A DNA stretch of 64,000 nucleotides from Cereibacter_A sp052244495 (GTDB taxonomy: Bacteria > Pseudomonadota > Alphaproteobacteria > Rhodobacterales > Rhodobacteraceae): assembly GCA_052244495.1 (NCBI GenBank), contig JBQPXH010000002.1; one strand, written 5' to 3'. This document shows positions 18,266 to 26,862 of the stretch, in pieces. A program made the position numbers and the translations under genes. The notes beneath the pieces are model-generated. The model was not told the origin of the DNA and did no database searches. It worked only from the letters and a program-made list of their open reading frames with translations. How positions within the stretch are numbered: the first letter of the stretch is position 1; each line of letters starts with the position of its first letter.

Positions 18266-18730
18266 TCAGAGGCCCCAGTAGTTCCACTTGGCCACCGCCG
18301 AGAAGACAATGACCAACATCAGCAGGGTCGGAAGTTCGTTCATCATCCGGTAGGTGCGCCCGGCGCGGCTGTTTCTACCGGCGGCGAAATCCTTGCGGCG
18401 CGCAGCGAGCCACATGTGGAACACGGTCATCGCAATCACGCAGAAACCCTTCGTCCAGGGCCACAGCAGCGACCAGTCCACGACGCCCGGCGTGAAAACA
18501 AGAACCAGCCCGAAGAACCAGGTCGCGATCATCGCGGGGTTCATGATCGCGCGCAGCAACCGGCGCTCCATCGTCTGGAAGAGGGCATCCGTCTCGGTGC
18601 CCGTCTTCACCACCTCGGCGTGATACACGAAGAGACGCGGCAGGTAGAACAGACCCGCCATCCAGGCCAGCACCGAAATCACGTGAAGCGACTTCGTCCA
18701 CAGATAGTAGTCGGCCAGGAAAGCGCCCAT
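18266..18730 (-). CDS. hemJ: Protoporphyrinogen IX oxidase HemJ (UPF0093 membrane protein)
   Basis: About 154 residues. It has four or five hydrophobic helices with the HemJ pattern: YLWTKSLHVISVLAWMAGLFYLPRLFVYH near the N-terminus, and ERRLLRAIMNPAM, WPWTKGFCV, FHMWLAARRKDF and the terminal FSAVAKWN. HemJ oxidises protoporphyrinogen IX to protoporphyrin IX in the inner membrane, for heme and bacteriochlorophyll. I chose ATG at 18730 because GAGGAG lies six bases upstream; 18736 and 18757 are also possible starts. It is the last gene on the left side of the origin region. Confidence 0.88.
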   Translation of the reverse strand: MGAFLADYYLWTKSLHVISVLAWMAGLFYLPRLFVYHAEVVKTGTETDALFQTMERRLLRAIMNPAMIATWFFGLVLVFTPGVVDWSLLWPWTKGFCVIAMTVFHMWLAARRKDFAAGRNSRAGRTYRMMNELPTLLMLVIVFSAVAKWNYWGL

Positions 18731-18757
18731 CGTCATCTCCTCGAAGCGGTCGGCCAT

Positions 18758-19145
18758 CCTCATAAGAAAAGAAAGAAAAGAATGGAATGATGCAGTAGGG
18801 CGCAGGGATAACTGGATTTGCCAGCTTCTCCCGGTGTTCATCCACAGCCCTGATGCTGGGGGCGACGGTGTGTATGGATGTGGATGACTTCCAGGCGCCA
18901 AACGGAAAACCCGTTTCATCAGATACTTGCGCCGCATCCTCCCTGTGGATGAAGCCCACCGCCTGCGTCCCCAGCCTCTGGATAGCTGCTTCGTCCACCA
19001 CGGCTGCGAATGCTTGTGCACGAGTGGACAACTGTGGCTCTTTGCCCGATAACATGGCATCTTGACGGCCATAGGTCACCGACAGCCCGGCTTGTGCCGG
19101 ATTCGCCGTCAGGAACAGAAGCAGACTATCCACAGCCTCCTCCCC
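18758..19145. other. oriC: Putative chromosomal replication origin (oriC), gene-free
   Basis: This is about 390 bp without a gene between hemJ (leftward) and maf (rightward), in a divergent arrangement. Four sequences differ by one base from the DnaA box TTATCCACA: TCATCCACA at 18838-18846 (+), its complement at 18879-18887 and at 18944-18952, and CTATCCACA at 19126-19134 (+). Weaker two-mismatch boxes are at about 18977-18985 and 19023-19031. An A-rich purine tract (18762-18790) next to hemJ could be the unwinding element. In other alphaproteobacteria the origin lies just before maf-aroE-coaE-dnaQ-secB, with parAB on the other side, as here. Confidence 0.8.
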
Positions 19146-19739
19146 ATGCGCCTCCTTCTTGCCTCTGCCTCGGAAACGCGGCTCGCGCTCCTTCGGGCCG
19201 CGGGACTGGAACTGGAGGCGAGCCCGCCCCGGATCGACGAAGAGGGCGCGCGGGCCGCGCTCGAGGCCGAGGGCGCCTCGCCCCGCGACGTGGCGGATGC
19301 CCTCGCCGAAATGAAGGCGCAGAAGCTTGCCGACCGGAACCCCGACGCGCTGGTCCTCGGATGCGATCAGGTCCTCGCCTTCGACCGCGAGGTCTGGGGC
19401 AAGGCCGCCACCCCTCAGGCGCTTTACGAACAGCTGCTCCGGTTGCGCGGCAGGACCCACAAGCTCATCTCGGCCGTCGTGCTCTATGAGGAAAACCGGC
19501 CGGTCTGGCGCCATGCGGAAGAAGTGCGTCTCACCATGCGCGAGTTTTCGGACGACTGGCTCGAAGACTATATCGCTCGCAACTGGCAGACCGTGCGCGA
19601 TTCGGTTGGCGGCTACCACCTGGAGGGCGAGGGTGTGAGGCTGTTCTCGACGGTCGAGGGCGACTACTTCACCGTTCTCGGCCTGCCACTCTTGCCGCTC
19701 TTGAATTATCTGGGTCAAAGAGGCTTCATCCCGACATGA
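19146..19739 (+). CDS. maf: Maf-like nucleotide pyrophosphatase
   Basis: 197 residues. It begins LLLASASETRLALLRAAGL, the Maf phosphate-binding motif. LGCDQVLAFD carries the catalytic Asp, and SVGGYHLEGEG is near the C-terminus. Maf enzymes hydrolyse non-canonical or modified NTPs (for example dTTP/UTP or m7GTP). I placed the start at ATG 19146, where similarity begins; the open frame extends 84 bases upstream into the origin region. The stop overlaps the aroE ATG (ATGA). Confidence 0.93.
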   Translation: MRLLLASASETRLALLRAAGLELEASPPRIDEEGARAALEAEGASPRDVADALAEMKAQKLADRNPDALVLGCDQVLAFDREVWGKAATPQALYEQLLRLRGRTHKLISAVVLYEENRPVWRHAEEVRLTMREFSDDWLEDYIARNWQTVRDSVGGYHLEGEGVRLFSTVEGDYFTVLGLPLLPLLNYLGQRGFIPT

Positions 19740-20575
19740 CGCAACCTACGCGCATCCCGCTCGCGGGGGTGATCGGATCGCCCATCGCCCACAGCCGCTC
19801 GCCGGCCCTGCACGGATACTGGCTGAGGCGCTACGGGCTGAAGGGCCACTACATCCCGATGGACATCGCACAGATCGACCTGCGCGATGCTCTGGCCATG
19901 CTGCCCCGGATGGGCTTCGTCGGCTGCAACGTGACGATTCCGCACAAGGAAACGGTGCTCGCCATGGCGGATATCGTGACCGACCGTGCGGCTCTGATCG
20001 GGGCGGCCAATACGCTGATCTTTCGCGCAGACGGCAAGATCCACGCGGACAACACCGACGGGACAGGCTTCATCGCAAACCTGCGCCAGAACGCTCCGGG
20101 CTGGCAGCCGCAGTCCGGGCCGGCGGTGGTCTGGGGTGCGGGCGGCGCGGCGCGTGCCGTGATCGCCGCCCTGATCGAGGTGGGCGTCCCCGAGATCCGA
20201 CTGTCGAACCGAAGCCGCGCACGCGCCGACGCGCTGCGCTCGGACTTCGGTGCGAAGGTCCAGGTGCACGATTGGGTGCAGGCAGGCAACATCCTCGAGG
20301 ATGCGGCGACGGTCGTGAACACGACGTCGCTCGGCATGGTGGGCAAGCCCGATTTCCGCGTTCCGCTCGACGCGCTGAGCCCGAAGGCCGTGGTCTCCGA
20401 TCTCGTCTATGCCCCTCTCAGGACGACGCTTCTGGTCGAGGCCGAAGCCGCGGGATGCCGCGTCGTCGACGGGCTTGGCATGCTGCTGCATCAGGCCGCG
20501 CCCGGTTTCGAGCGCTGGTTCGGCGTCCGTCCCGAGGTGGACGAGGACACGCGCGCGGCCGTCCTCGCGTCATGA
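19736..20575 (+). CDS. aroE: Shikimate dehydrogenase (NADP+)
   Basis: 279 residues. Substrate-binding GSPIAHSRSP at the N-terminus, NVTIPHKE with the catalytic Lys at about 65, the ADNTDGTGF segment, the NADP-binding GAGGAARAV, and NTTSLGM. It reduces 3-dehydroshikimate in aromatic amino-acid synthesis. It is coupled by four-base overlaps to maf upstream and coaE downstream. Confidence 0.97.
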   Translation: MTQPTRIPLAGVIGSPIAHSRSPALHGYWLRRYGLKGHYIPMDIAQIDLRDALAMLPRMGFVGCNVTIPHKETVLAMADIVTDRAALIGAANTLIFRADGKIHADNTDGTGFIANLRQNAPGWQPQSGPAVVWGAGGAARAVIAALIEVGVPEIRLSNRSRARADALRSDFGAKVQVHDWVQAGNILEDAATVVNTTSLGMVGKPDFRVPLDALSPKAVVSDLVYAPLRTTLLVEAEAAGCRVVDGLGMLLHQAAPGFERWFGVRPEVDEDTRAAVLAS

Positions 20576-21165
20576 GGCCGTTCCGGCTCGGCCTCACCGG
20601 CTCCATCGGCATGGGCAAGTCGACCACTGCCGCCCTCTTCGCCGAAGAAGGCGTGCCGGTCTGGGATGCGGATGCTGCCGTTCACCGCCTCTACTCATCC
20701 GGGGGCGCCCTCGTCGCCCCCGTGGCAGCCCTCTGCCCCGAGGCGATCCGCGACGGCGCGGTGCATCGGCCGATCCTCCGTGACTGGATCGCGGCCGATC
20801 CGGCGGCCCTGCCCCGGCTCGAGGCTCTGGTCCATCCAGCCGTTGCCGAGGATCGCGCCGCCTTCCTCGCCGGCAGCGCCGCCGATGTCGTGCTGCTCGA
20901 CATCCCGCTCCTCTTCGAGAAGGCTTACGAGACGGATATGGACGCGACCCTTCTCGTCACCGCTCCGCCCGCCCTGCAGCGGGCCCGCGTCCTGTTGCGC
21001 GGGACGATGACCGAAGCGCAGTTCGAGGCGATCCTTGCCCGCCAGATGCCGGACAGCGAAAAGCGCGCGCGCGCCACCCACATCATCGAGACGCTGGGGC
21101 TCGAGGCCGCGCGAGCCTCTGTCCGGGCGCTCCTCGCCTACATCCGGGAGACCGCAGATGCGTGA
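20572..21165 (+). CDS. coaE: Dephospho-CoA kinase
   Basis: 197 residues. The P-loop GSIGMGKST is at about 9-17, WDADAAVH (substrate-binding Asp) and LLDIPLLFE follow; this is the standard CoaE layout. It carries out the last step of CoA synthesis. The start ATG is embedded in the aroE stop (ATGA). The open frame continues upstream within aroE but has no family similarity there. Confidence 0.96.
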   Translation: MRPFRLGLTGSIGMGKSTTAALFAEEGVPVWDADAAVHRLYSSGGALVAPVAALCPEAIRDGAVHRPILRDWIAADPAALPRLEALVHPAVAEDRAAFLAGSAADVVLLDIPLLFEKAYETDMDATLLVTAPPALQRARVLLRGTMTEAQFEAILARQMPDSEKRARATHIIETLGLEAARASVRALLAYIRETADA

Positions 21166-21847
21166 GATCGTCCTCGACACCGAGACCACCGGCTTCGAGC
21201 CCTCCGACGGTCACAGGATCGTCGAGATCGGCGCGGTGGAGCTTCTCAACCACATGCCGACCGGCCGCACCTATCACCAGTACATCAACCCCGAGCGGCC
21301 GATGCCGACGGAGGCCTTCGAGGTTCACGGCCTCGGCGACGAGTTCCTGCGCGACAAGCCGGTGTTCGCGGCGGTGGGCCGCGATTTCCTGGACTTTGTG
21401 GGCGAGGCGCGGCTGGTGATCCACAACGCCGCCTTCGACATGAAATTCCTGAATTTCGAGCTGGGGAGGGCCAACCTGCCCCGGCTGCCGCTGGACCGTG
21501 CACTCGACACGCTCGCGCTGGCGCGGCAGAAGTTTCCCGGTTCGCCCGCCACTCTCGACGCGCTCTGTCGGCGGTTCGGTGTCGACAACTCGGCGCGCGA
21601 GAAGCACGGGGCGCTGCTCGACAGCGAGATCCTGGCCGAGGTCTATCTGGAACTGCTCGGCGGACGGCAGCCCGATTTCGGTCTTGCCACCGTGGCGGGT
21701 TTGCGCCCCGGCAGCCCCGAGGCCGAATGGCGTCCGCGTCCCCGGCCCCACCCGCTGCCGCCGCGGATCACCGAGGAGGAAGCCGCCGCCCATGCCGCCT
21801 TCGTGGCGAAGCTGGGCGACGGCGCGATCTGGCTCAAGCGGGCCTGA
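21158..21847 (+). CDS. dnaQ: DNA polymerase III epsilon subunit (proofreading exonuclease)
   Basis: 229 residues. Exo I DTETTGFEP (about 6-14), Exo II HNAAFDMKFL, and Exo III with HGALLDSEILAEVY give the DEDDh 3'-5' exonuclease active site. The C-terminal tail presumably contacts the polymerase subunit. The start at 21158 overlaps coaE by eight bases. A maf-aroE-coaE-dnaQ operon directly beside the origin is conserved in alphaproteobacteria. Confidence 0.96.
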   Translation: MREIVLDTETTGFEPSDGHRIVEIGAVELLNHMPTGRTYHQYINPERPMPTEAFEVHGLGDEFLRDKPVFAAVGRDFLDFVGEARLVIHNAAFDMKFLNFELGRANLPRLPLDRALDTLALARQKFPGSPATLDALCRRFGVDNSAREKHGALLDSEILAEVYLELLGGRQPDFGLATVAGLRPGSPEAEWRPRPRPHPLPPRITEEEAAAHAAFVAKLGDGAIWLKRA

Positions 21848-21850
21848 CCC

Positions 21851-22351
21851 TCACTGGACGGGCTGGTCGGCCTTCTGCGCCTCGGCGCGGCGGGCAAGCT
21901 CCATCCGGTAGAGCGCGAGGAAATCGACCGTGTCGATGTTCAGCGGCGGGAAGCCGCCATCCCGCGTCACATCCGAGATGATGCGGCGCACGAAGGGGAA
22001 CAGCAGCCGCGGGCACTCGATCAGCAGGAACGGGTGAAGCTGCTCTTCCGGCACGTTCTCGACGTGGAAGATACCGCCGTAGTCGAGCTCCAGCAGAAAC
22101 AGCGTTTCGGCCGACCCCGACTTGTTCTTCGACGTCACCTTGAACTTGGTGATCACCTCGTACTGGTTCTCGACGCTGCGCTTGCGGGCATCGAGGCTGA
22201 CCTGCACCTGAATGTCGGGCTGGACGTCGCCGCCCTGCAGGCCCTTCTGGGCCACCATGTTCTCGAACGACATGTCGCGCACGTATTGCGCAAGCACCTG
22301 CATCCGGATCTGCGGTGCGGCCTCGGCAGGCGCTCCGTTGGTATCGGTCAT
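21851..22351 (-). CDS. secB: Protein-export chaperone SecB
   Basis: 166 residues. It contains RMQVLAQYVRDMSFENM at the N-terminal beta strand, DYGGIFHVENVPEEQLHPFLLIECPRLLFPFVRRIISD and GGFPPLNIDTVDF, all SecB signatures. It holds preproteins unfolded for SecA. ATG at 22351 has GGGAG seven bases upstream, better than the longer frame. It is convergent with dnaQ with only three bases between stops. Confidence 0.96.
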   Translation of the reverse strand: MTDTNGAPAEAAPQIRMQVLAQYVRDMSFENMVAQKGLQGGDVQPDIQVQVSLDARKRSVENQYEVITKFKVTSKNKSGSAETLFLLELDYGGIFHVENVPEEQLHPFLLIECPRLLFPFVRRIISDVTRDGGFPPLNIDTVDFLALYRMELARRAEAQKADQPVQ

Positions 22352-22411
22352 CGTGTCACTCCCTGGGTCACGGGCCATTTGCGGCGGGTGTATCAGGTCG
22401 GGGGCTGCGCC

Positions 22412-22891
22412 TCAATGCCGCGTCCAGCCGGAGTTTCCCGGCGAATGTCGCGGCGGAGCCAGCGGATCCCGAGGCGAAGTGTCCACCTCGTAATATTCCG
22501 CGTCGATCGGGCCGTCGTGTCGCTCGGGCGCGCGCCAGCCTGTGGTCCGCACCTGCACGTTGCGGCCCAGACGCCGGATGACCGCCCGCCGAACCGGAGG
22601 GATCAGAAGCAGAAGCCCCAGCGTGTCGGTGAAGAAACCGGGCAGGATCAGCAGCCCGGCAGCCAGCGAGACGACGGCTCCGTCGGCCACCAGCGCCAGC
22701 GGATCCATCCGCCGCGACATCTGCAGCGCAGCCTGCATTTCAACGCCCTGCCGCCGCAGAAGCGATACGCCGAGAACCGCCGTCGCGAAGATGATGAGAA
22801 GGGTCGCCAGAAGGCCGATCGCGCCGCCGATGGTGACGAAGAGTGCGATCTCGAGGATCGGCAGGGCGAGAAAGGCCGCGAGTGGCCACAT
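22412..22891 (-). CDS. fxsA: FxsA-family membrane protein
   Basis: About 159 residues. It has two N-terminal hydrophobic segments (LAAFLALPILEIALFVTIGGAIGLLATLLIIFATAVLG) and one around 85-105 (LLILPGFFTDTLGLLLLIPPVRR), with the family's PGFFTDTLG motif. FxsA overproduction in E. coli suppresses phage T7 exclusion by F; the native role is unknown. ATG at 22891 is preceded by GGAGG at ideal spacing; an ATG four codons upstream lies within that site. The C-terminal tail is polar. Confidence 0.9.
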   Translation of the reverse strand: MWPLAAFLALPILEIALFVTIGGAIGLLATLLIIFATAVLGVSLLRRQGVEMQAALQMSRRMDPLALVADGAVVSLAAGLLILPGFFTDTLGLLLLIPPVRRAVIRRLGRNVQVRTTGWRAPERHDGPIDAEYYEVDTSPRDPLAPPRHSPGNSGWTRH

Positions 22892-23036
22892 GAGAGCCTC
22901 CATCTGTCGAGCGACTTTGCGGGTGCGGCGGTGGACTTGCCGCGGCCCCTCCCCTACATAGGGAGGGAAAGCCGTTCATACCAACCCCGATGTGCCGCGG
23001 GACTTCAGGCCCGACGCCCCCCGACCGAGGTTAAAA

Positions 23037-23696
23037 ATGAGTTCGTCCCTGATCCAACTGCTGGTGCTGGCCGGGATCGCCGTCTTCCTGATCATCAAGC
23101 TCAAGAGCGTTCTGGGCACCCGCGAGGGTTTCGAGAAGCCGCCGGTTCCCCTGGAAGATCCGCGGCCACGCGCACGGCGCGACTTCGAGGTGATCGAGGG
23201 CGGGCCGGACCGCGACATCATCGACCACGTCGCCGACGGCAGTCCCTCGGCCAAGGCGCTGGCCGGGATGAAGATGGCCGAGCCGGGGTTTTCCGTATCG
23301 GAATTCCTGACCGGCGCCCGCGGGGCGTACGAGATGATCGTGATGGCCTTCGAGAAGGGCGAACTCGAGCAGATCCGGCCTTTCCTGTCGCCGGAGGTCT
23401 TCGAGAGCTTCGAGGATGCCGTCCGCGCCCGAGAAGACGAGGGGCTGAGCGTCGAGGCGACGTTCCTTGGCCTGCGCGAGATCGACATCCACGAGGCGTC
23501 GTTCGACCGTGACACCCGCATCGGCCAGATTGCCGTCCGCTTCGTGGGCGAGCTGACCTCGGTCGTCCGCGACCGCAGCGGGCAGGTGGTCGAGGGCAGC
23601 CCCAGCGAGGTCAAGCGCCAGCGCGACGTCTGGACCTTCGAGCGTCACATGGGTGCCAACGACCCGAACTGGCAACTCGTCGCCACCGGGGAGTGA
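23037..23696 (+). CDS. Tim44/TimA-domain inner-membrane-anchored protein
   Basis: 219 residues. One N-terminal transmembrane segment (about 4-20, LIQLLVLAGIAVFLIIKL), a short linker, then a Tim44-like domain (about 85-215) including GAYEMIVMAFEKGELEQIRPFLS and DVWTFER. Alphaproteobacterial homologues are proposed relatives of mitochondrial Tim44 with an unclear role at the membrane. ATG at 23037 is favoured by GAGG seven bases upstream and by the membrane segment starting at once. It is coupled to mltA (TGATG) and divergent from fxsA. Confidence 0.87.
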   Translation: MSSSLIQLLVLAGIAVFLIIKLKSVLGTREGFEKPPVPLEDPRPRARRDFEVIEGGPDRDIIDHVADGSPSAKALAGMKMAEPGFSVSEFLTGARGAYEMIVMAFEKGELEQIRPFLSPEVFESFEDAVRAREDEGLSVEATFLGLREIDIHEASFDRDTRIGQIAVRFVGELTSVVRDRSGQVVEGSPSEVKRQRDVWTFERHMGANDPNWQLVATGE

Positions 23697-24721
23697 TGCG
23701 TGGCCTTCTTCGCGCGCTGGCGGTCTGTGCCGTGACGGCGGCGTCCGGTGGCGCGTCTGCTCAGGTCCTCGACTTCGAGGCTCTGGACGGGTGGACCGAG
23801 GACGACCACGTCGAAGCGCTCGCGGTCTTCCGCCAGACCTGTGATCTGCTCAAGGATCCGGAATGGGGGCCGCTCTGCGGGCTGGCCCGCAACACGGCGG
23901 AGCGACCCGAGGCCGCGCGCGAGTTCTTCGAGCTGTTCTTTCGGCCCGTGCAGGTCGGCGACCCGCCGGCGCTCTTCACCGGCTACTACGAGCCCGAACT
24001 TCCGGGGTCTCCCGTGCGCACCCCGCGCTTCGCCTGGCCGATCTACGCCCGGCCGCCCGAGTTGCAGGACGGGGCTGTGTGGCGCAGCCGCGCCGAGATC
24101 GACGCAGGCCTGCTGGCGGGGCGCGGTCTCGAGATCGCCTGGCTCGACGATCCGGTCGAGGCCTTCTTCCTGCAGGTCCAGGGCTCGGGGCGGATCCGCA
24201 TGCCCGACGGCCGCGTTCTGCGCGTGGGTTTTGCGGGCAAGAACGGCCATCCCTACGTCTCGGTAGGCAGGGAGATGGTGCGGCGGGGCCTCCTGCGCCT
24301 CGAAGAAGCCTCGGCGCGGACCATCCGCGCCTGGGTCAGGCGCAACCCGCTCGAGGGTCAGGCGCTGCTGGCGGTGAACCCGTCCTACGTCTTCTTCCGG
24401 AAGCTGCCGCAACTGGCCGCCGACAAGGGGCCGATCGGCGCCATGGGCCGGTCGATCACCACGTTGCGCAGCATCGCGGTCGATCCGCTCTATACGCCGC
24501 TCGGCGCGCCCGTCTGGGTCGAGAAGGACGGTCACCGTCCTCTGCGGCGGCTCTTCGTGGCGCAGGACACCGGCGGCGCGATCAAGGGGATGCAGCGCGC
24601 GGACATCTTCTACGGCACCGGCGACCGCGCTGGCGAGATCGCGGGCGAGGTCAAGGACGGCGGGCGGATGATGGTGCTGCTGCCCATCGACCGGGCCTTC
24701 GCCATGCTGCCCGAGAACTGA
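23696..24721 (+). CDS. mltA: Membrane-bound lytic murein transglycosylase A
   Basis: 341 residues with an N-terminal signal peptide (LLRALAVCAVTAASGGASA). The MltA double-psi barrel includes GYYEPELPGS, AFFLQVQGSGRI and VNPSYVFF. The 3D domain is at the C-terminal end, with QDTGGAIKG, RADIFYGTGDRAG and the catalytic Asp in that region. It cleaves peptidoglycan to anhydromuropeptides. I see no clear lipobox Cys after the signal, unlike E. coli MltA, so it may be soluble periplasmic. It shares one base with the next gene. Confidence 0.93.
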   Translation: MRGLLRALAVCAVTAASGGASAQVLDFEALDGWTEDDHVEALAVFRQTCDLLKDPEWGPLCGLARNTAERPEAAREFFELFFRPVQVGDPPALFTGYYEPELPGSPVRTPRFAWPIYARPPELQDGAVWRSRAEIDAGLLAGRGLEIAWLDDPVEAFFLQVQGSGRIRMPDGRVLRVGFAGKNGHPYVSVGREMVRRGLLRLEEASARTIRAWVRRNPLEGQALLAVNPSYVFFRKLPQLAADKGPIGAMGRSITTLRSIAVDPLYTPLGAPVWVEKDGHRPLRRLFVAQDTGGAIKGMQRADIFYGTGDRAGEIAGEVKDGGRMMVLLPIDRAFAMLPEN

Positions 24722-25317
24722 TGGCCCGGCGGCGCACCCTCCGCCCCGACGAGGAAGAGCTCTGGCAGGCCGTCGCACGGTCGGCCCAGCCTCTGCACCC
24801 GCAACGCATCCGCAGCCATACGCCGAAGGCGGAGTCTGCGCAGCACATGGTCGAGGCGAAGGGGCATTCGCCCGCGATCCCGCACTTCCGGGTCGGCGAG
24901 AAGGCCCGTCACGTGCCGGGCCACGACATCCTCCCCGCCCTGCGGGACCAGTTGGCCACCCAGCCTCTGCGCATGGACGCCAAGAGCTTTGCCCGGATGT
25001 CGCGTGGCAAGCTCTCGCCCGAGGCGCGGATCGACCTGCACGGCATGACCCTCACCGAGGCGCATCCCGAGCTGATCCGCTTCGTGCTCAACGCGCATGC
25101 CGACGGACTGCGTCTGGTTCTGGTCATCACCGGCAAGGGCAGCAGGCGGCCCGACGACCACGGACCGATCCCGCAGCGGCAGGGCGTCCTGCGCCATCAG
25201 GTGCCGCTCTGGCTGAGGATGCCACCGCTTGGCGCGGTGGTGCTGCAGGTTGCGGTTGCGCATCTCAGGCACGGCGGCGACGGGGCCTATTACGTCTATC
25301 TCCGCCGCGGCCGCTGA
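24721..25317 (+). CDS. Smr-domain protein (DUF/SmrA-like endonuclease family)
   Basis: 198 residues. After a basic, low-complexity N-terminal half, the Smr domain starts with ARIDLHGMTLTEAHPEL (about 99-115). It contains VLVITGKGS and ends with HGGDGAYYVYLRR; the DLHG and TGKG motifs are diagnostic. Smr proteins act on nucleic acids, for example nicking DNA or cleaving RNA at collided ribosomes. It is translationally coupled to mltA (TGATG). The gene order Tim44-mltA-smr is conserved in related alphaproteobacteria. Confidence 0.9.
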   Translation: MARRRTLRPDEEELWQAVARSAQPLHPQRIRSHTPKAESAQHMVEAKGHSPAIPHFRVGEKARHVPGHDILPALRDQLATQPLRMDAKSFARMSRGKLSPEARIDLHGMTLTEAHPELIRFVLNAHADGLRLVLVITGKGSRRPDDHGPIPQRQGVLRHQVPLWLRMPPLGAVVLQVAVAHLRHGGDGAYYVYLRRGR

Positions 25318-25344
25318 GGCCGACCATTCACGCTTCGCGAACGG

Positions 25345-25758
25345 TCACGCCCAGATGGCGGGATCAGCGAACTCTATCGAATTGCCGGCCGGGTCGCGGA
25401 CGTAGACCGAGCGGGCGCCATTCGGCCAGTGGAAATCGGCTTCGATCTCCACGCCCGCCCCTTCCATCCTCTGCCGCCAGAGGTCGAGCGTCTCGGGGGG
25501 CACGGCGAAGCAGTAGTGGCCCTGCCCGCTTGTTCCGTGCGGCGGCACCGGCAGCGCGGTATTGTTCGATGGCTTGACCGTCTCGCAGCGATTGAAGACC
25601 AGCAGCACCCCCTCGCCCACCCGGAAGAAGATGTGCCGGTCACCCGCGCGGGTCAGAACCGGCAGGCCGATCAGCCCCCCATAGAAGGCTTCTGCTGCCG
25701 CCAGATCATCCGTGTAAAGGGCGGACTCCAGCGTGCCGAGAATCGGGGGATGGGTCAT
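25345..25758 (-). CDS. VOC (glyoxalase/bleomycin-resistance) family protein
   Basis: 137 residues, one VOC unit. LESALYTDDLAAAEAFYGGLIGLPVL opens the first beta-alpha-beta-beta-beta module, and the second ends with VYVRDPAGNSIEFADP. Metal-binding candidates are His in GQGHYCF and Glu in SIEF. The function is not predictable. It overlaps the LacI-type regulator (ATGA) and has AAGGAG upstream, so it is cotranscribed with the repressor and may act on a metabolite of the sugar pathway opposite. Confidence 0.82.
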   Translation of the reverse strand: MTHPPILGTLESALYTDDLAAAEAFYGGLIGLPVLTRAGDRHIFFRVGEGVLLVFNRCETVKPSNNTALPVPPHGTSGQGHYCFAVPPETLDLWRQRMEGAGVEIEADFHWPNGARSVYVRDPAGNSIEFADPAIWA

Positions 25759-26771
25759 GCGCCTGCTCCTTCTCCGTAGGGTGGAGCGACACTCTGCCGT
25801 CGGATAAGCTCCACCGGCAAGACCTCGGAGGGGCCGCTCAGCGCGCGGGCATCGATCATCGCCGACAAAAGCTCGGCCGCCCTGCGTCCGATCAGGTGGC
25901 GCGGCTGGCGGATCGTGGAGAGGGCCGGAACGAGATGCCCCGCCACCTCGATGTCGTCGAAGCCCATAACCGAGACCTCCGCCGGAACGCGCACCCCTGC
26001 GTGCTGCAGCGCTCCCATGAAGCCGCAGGCCATCTCGTCCGAGGCGCAGAAGACGGCCGTCGGCCTCTCCTTCAGCGCAAGCCAGGCCATTGCGGCCGAG
26101 GAACCGGAGGCCAGGCCGAAGTCGCCGCGGAAGACCCACTCGGGGCGGAGTTCGAGCCCGAGACCGGCAACGGCGCGGTGAACGCCCTCCAGCCGGCTTT
26201 CGGTCAGGACATTGCCGCCCGGTCCGGTCACATGTCCGATGCGCCGATGGCCCATCTCGTGCAGGTGCCGGATCGCGATCTCGGCGCCGACGGCGTTGTC
26301 CACCCGGACCGAGGGCAGCCCCTCTCCCATCCACTCGCAGGCAAGAAGCACGGGCGGGCGCGTTCGCGTCACCAGAGCGTCCTCCGGCAGGCTGCCGTCG
26401 AAGACGACCATGCCATCGGCCAGCCCGCTCTCGAGATAGAAGGCGAACCGCCCGGCCGGATCCGTGTGGGTGTCGGCGATCAGAAGCCCGTAGCCGGAGG
26501 GCGTCAGCACCGAGGCGAGGCCCGAAAGGATCTCGGAGAAGAAGGGGTTGGCGAGGTTCGGCACCAGCGCGAGGATGCTGCCCGTGCGCCGACGCCTCAG
26601 GTTCCGCGCCATGTGGTTCGCGACGTAGCCGGTCTCGCGGATCGCCCGCAGCACGGCCTCGCGCGTGGCCTCGGCCACCCGATCCGGGTGCGACAGCGTC
26701 CGGCTCACCGTCGCCGTCGAGACCCCCGATATCCGGGCAACATCCTGTATCGTAGCCACTTTCTGCCGCAT
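25755..26771 (-). CDS. LacI/GalR-family transcriptional repressor
   Basis: 338 residues. The N-terminal helix-turn-helix and hinge (VATIQDVARISGVSTATVSRTLSHPDRV, with YVANHMARNLRRRRTG) precede a periplasmic-binding-protein-like effector domain (about 62-338). The C-terminal MGFDDIEVAGHLVPALSTIRQP is typical. ATG at 26771 has GGAGG at correct spacing; the open frame goes about 230 bases further upstream through the control region but is not supported. It is divergent from the isomerase-dehydrogenase-ABC operon and very likely its local repressor. Confidence 0.92.
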   Translation of the reverse strand: MRQKVATIQDVARISGVSTATVSRTLSHPDRVAEATREAVLRAIRETGYVANHMARNLRRRRTGSILALVPNLANPFFSEILSGLASVLTPSGYGLLIADTHTDPAGRFAFYLESGLADGMVVFDGSLPEDALVTRTRPPVLLACEWMGEGLPSVRVDNAVGAEIAIRHLHEMGHRRIGHVTGPGGNVLTESRLEGVHRAVAGLGLELRPEWVFRGDFGLASGSSAAMAWLALKERPTAVFCASDEMACGFMGALQHAGVRVPAEVSVMGFDDIEVAGHLVPALSTIRQPRHLIGRRAAELLSAMIDARALSGPSEVLPVELIRRQSVAPPYGEGAGA

Positions 26772-26848
26772 GCCGTCCTCCGAGACTCGCGACATCCTGC
26801 GTCGCAGGAGAATCGTTGTCAGCAAGTCTTGCGCGTCTATAGTGAACC

Positions 26849-26862
26849 TGCAAACGATTACA
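26849..26862. promoter_or_regulatory. LacI/GalR-type operator in the divergent control region
   Basis: TGCAAACGATTACA matches the general LacI-family pattern TGNAANCGNTTNCA at every fixed position, with the central CG. It lies 77 bp upstream of the repressor start and about 60 bp before the isomerase start, so one bound repressor could cover both promoters. A weaker three-mismatch copy (AATCGTT core) is at about 26805-26818. Confidence 0.7.
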
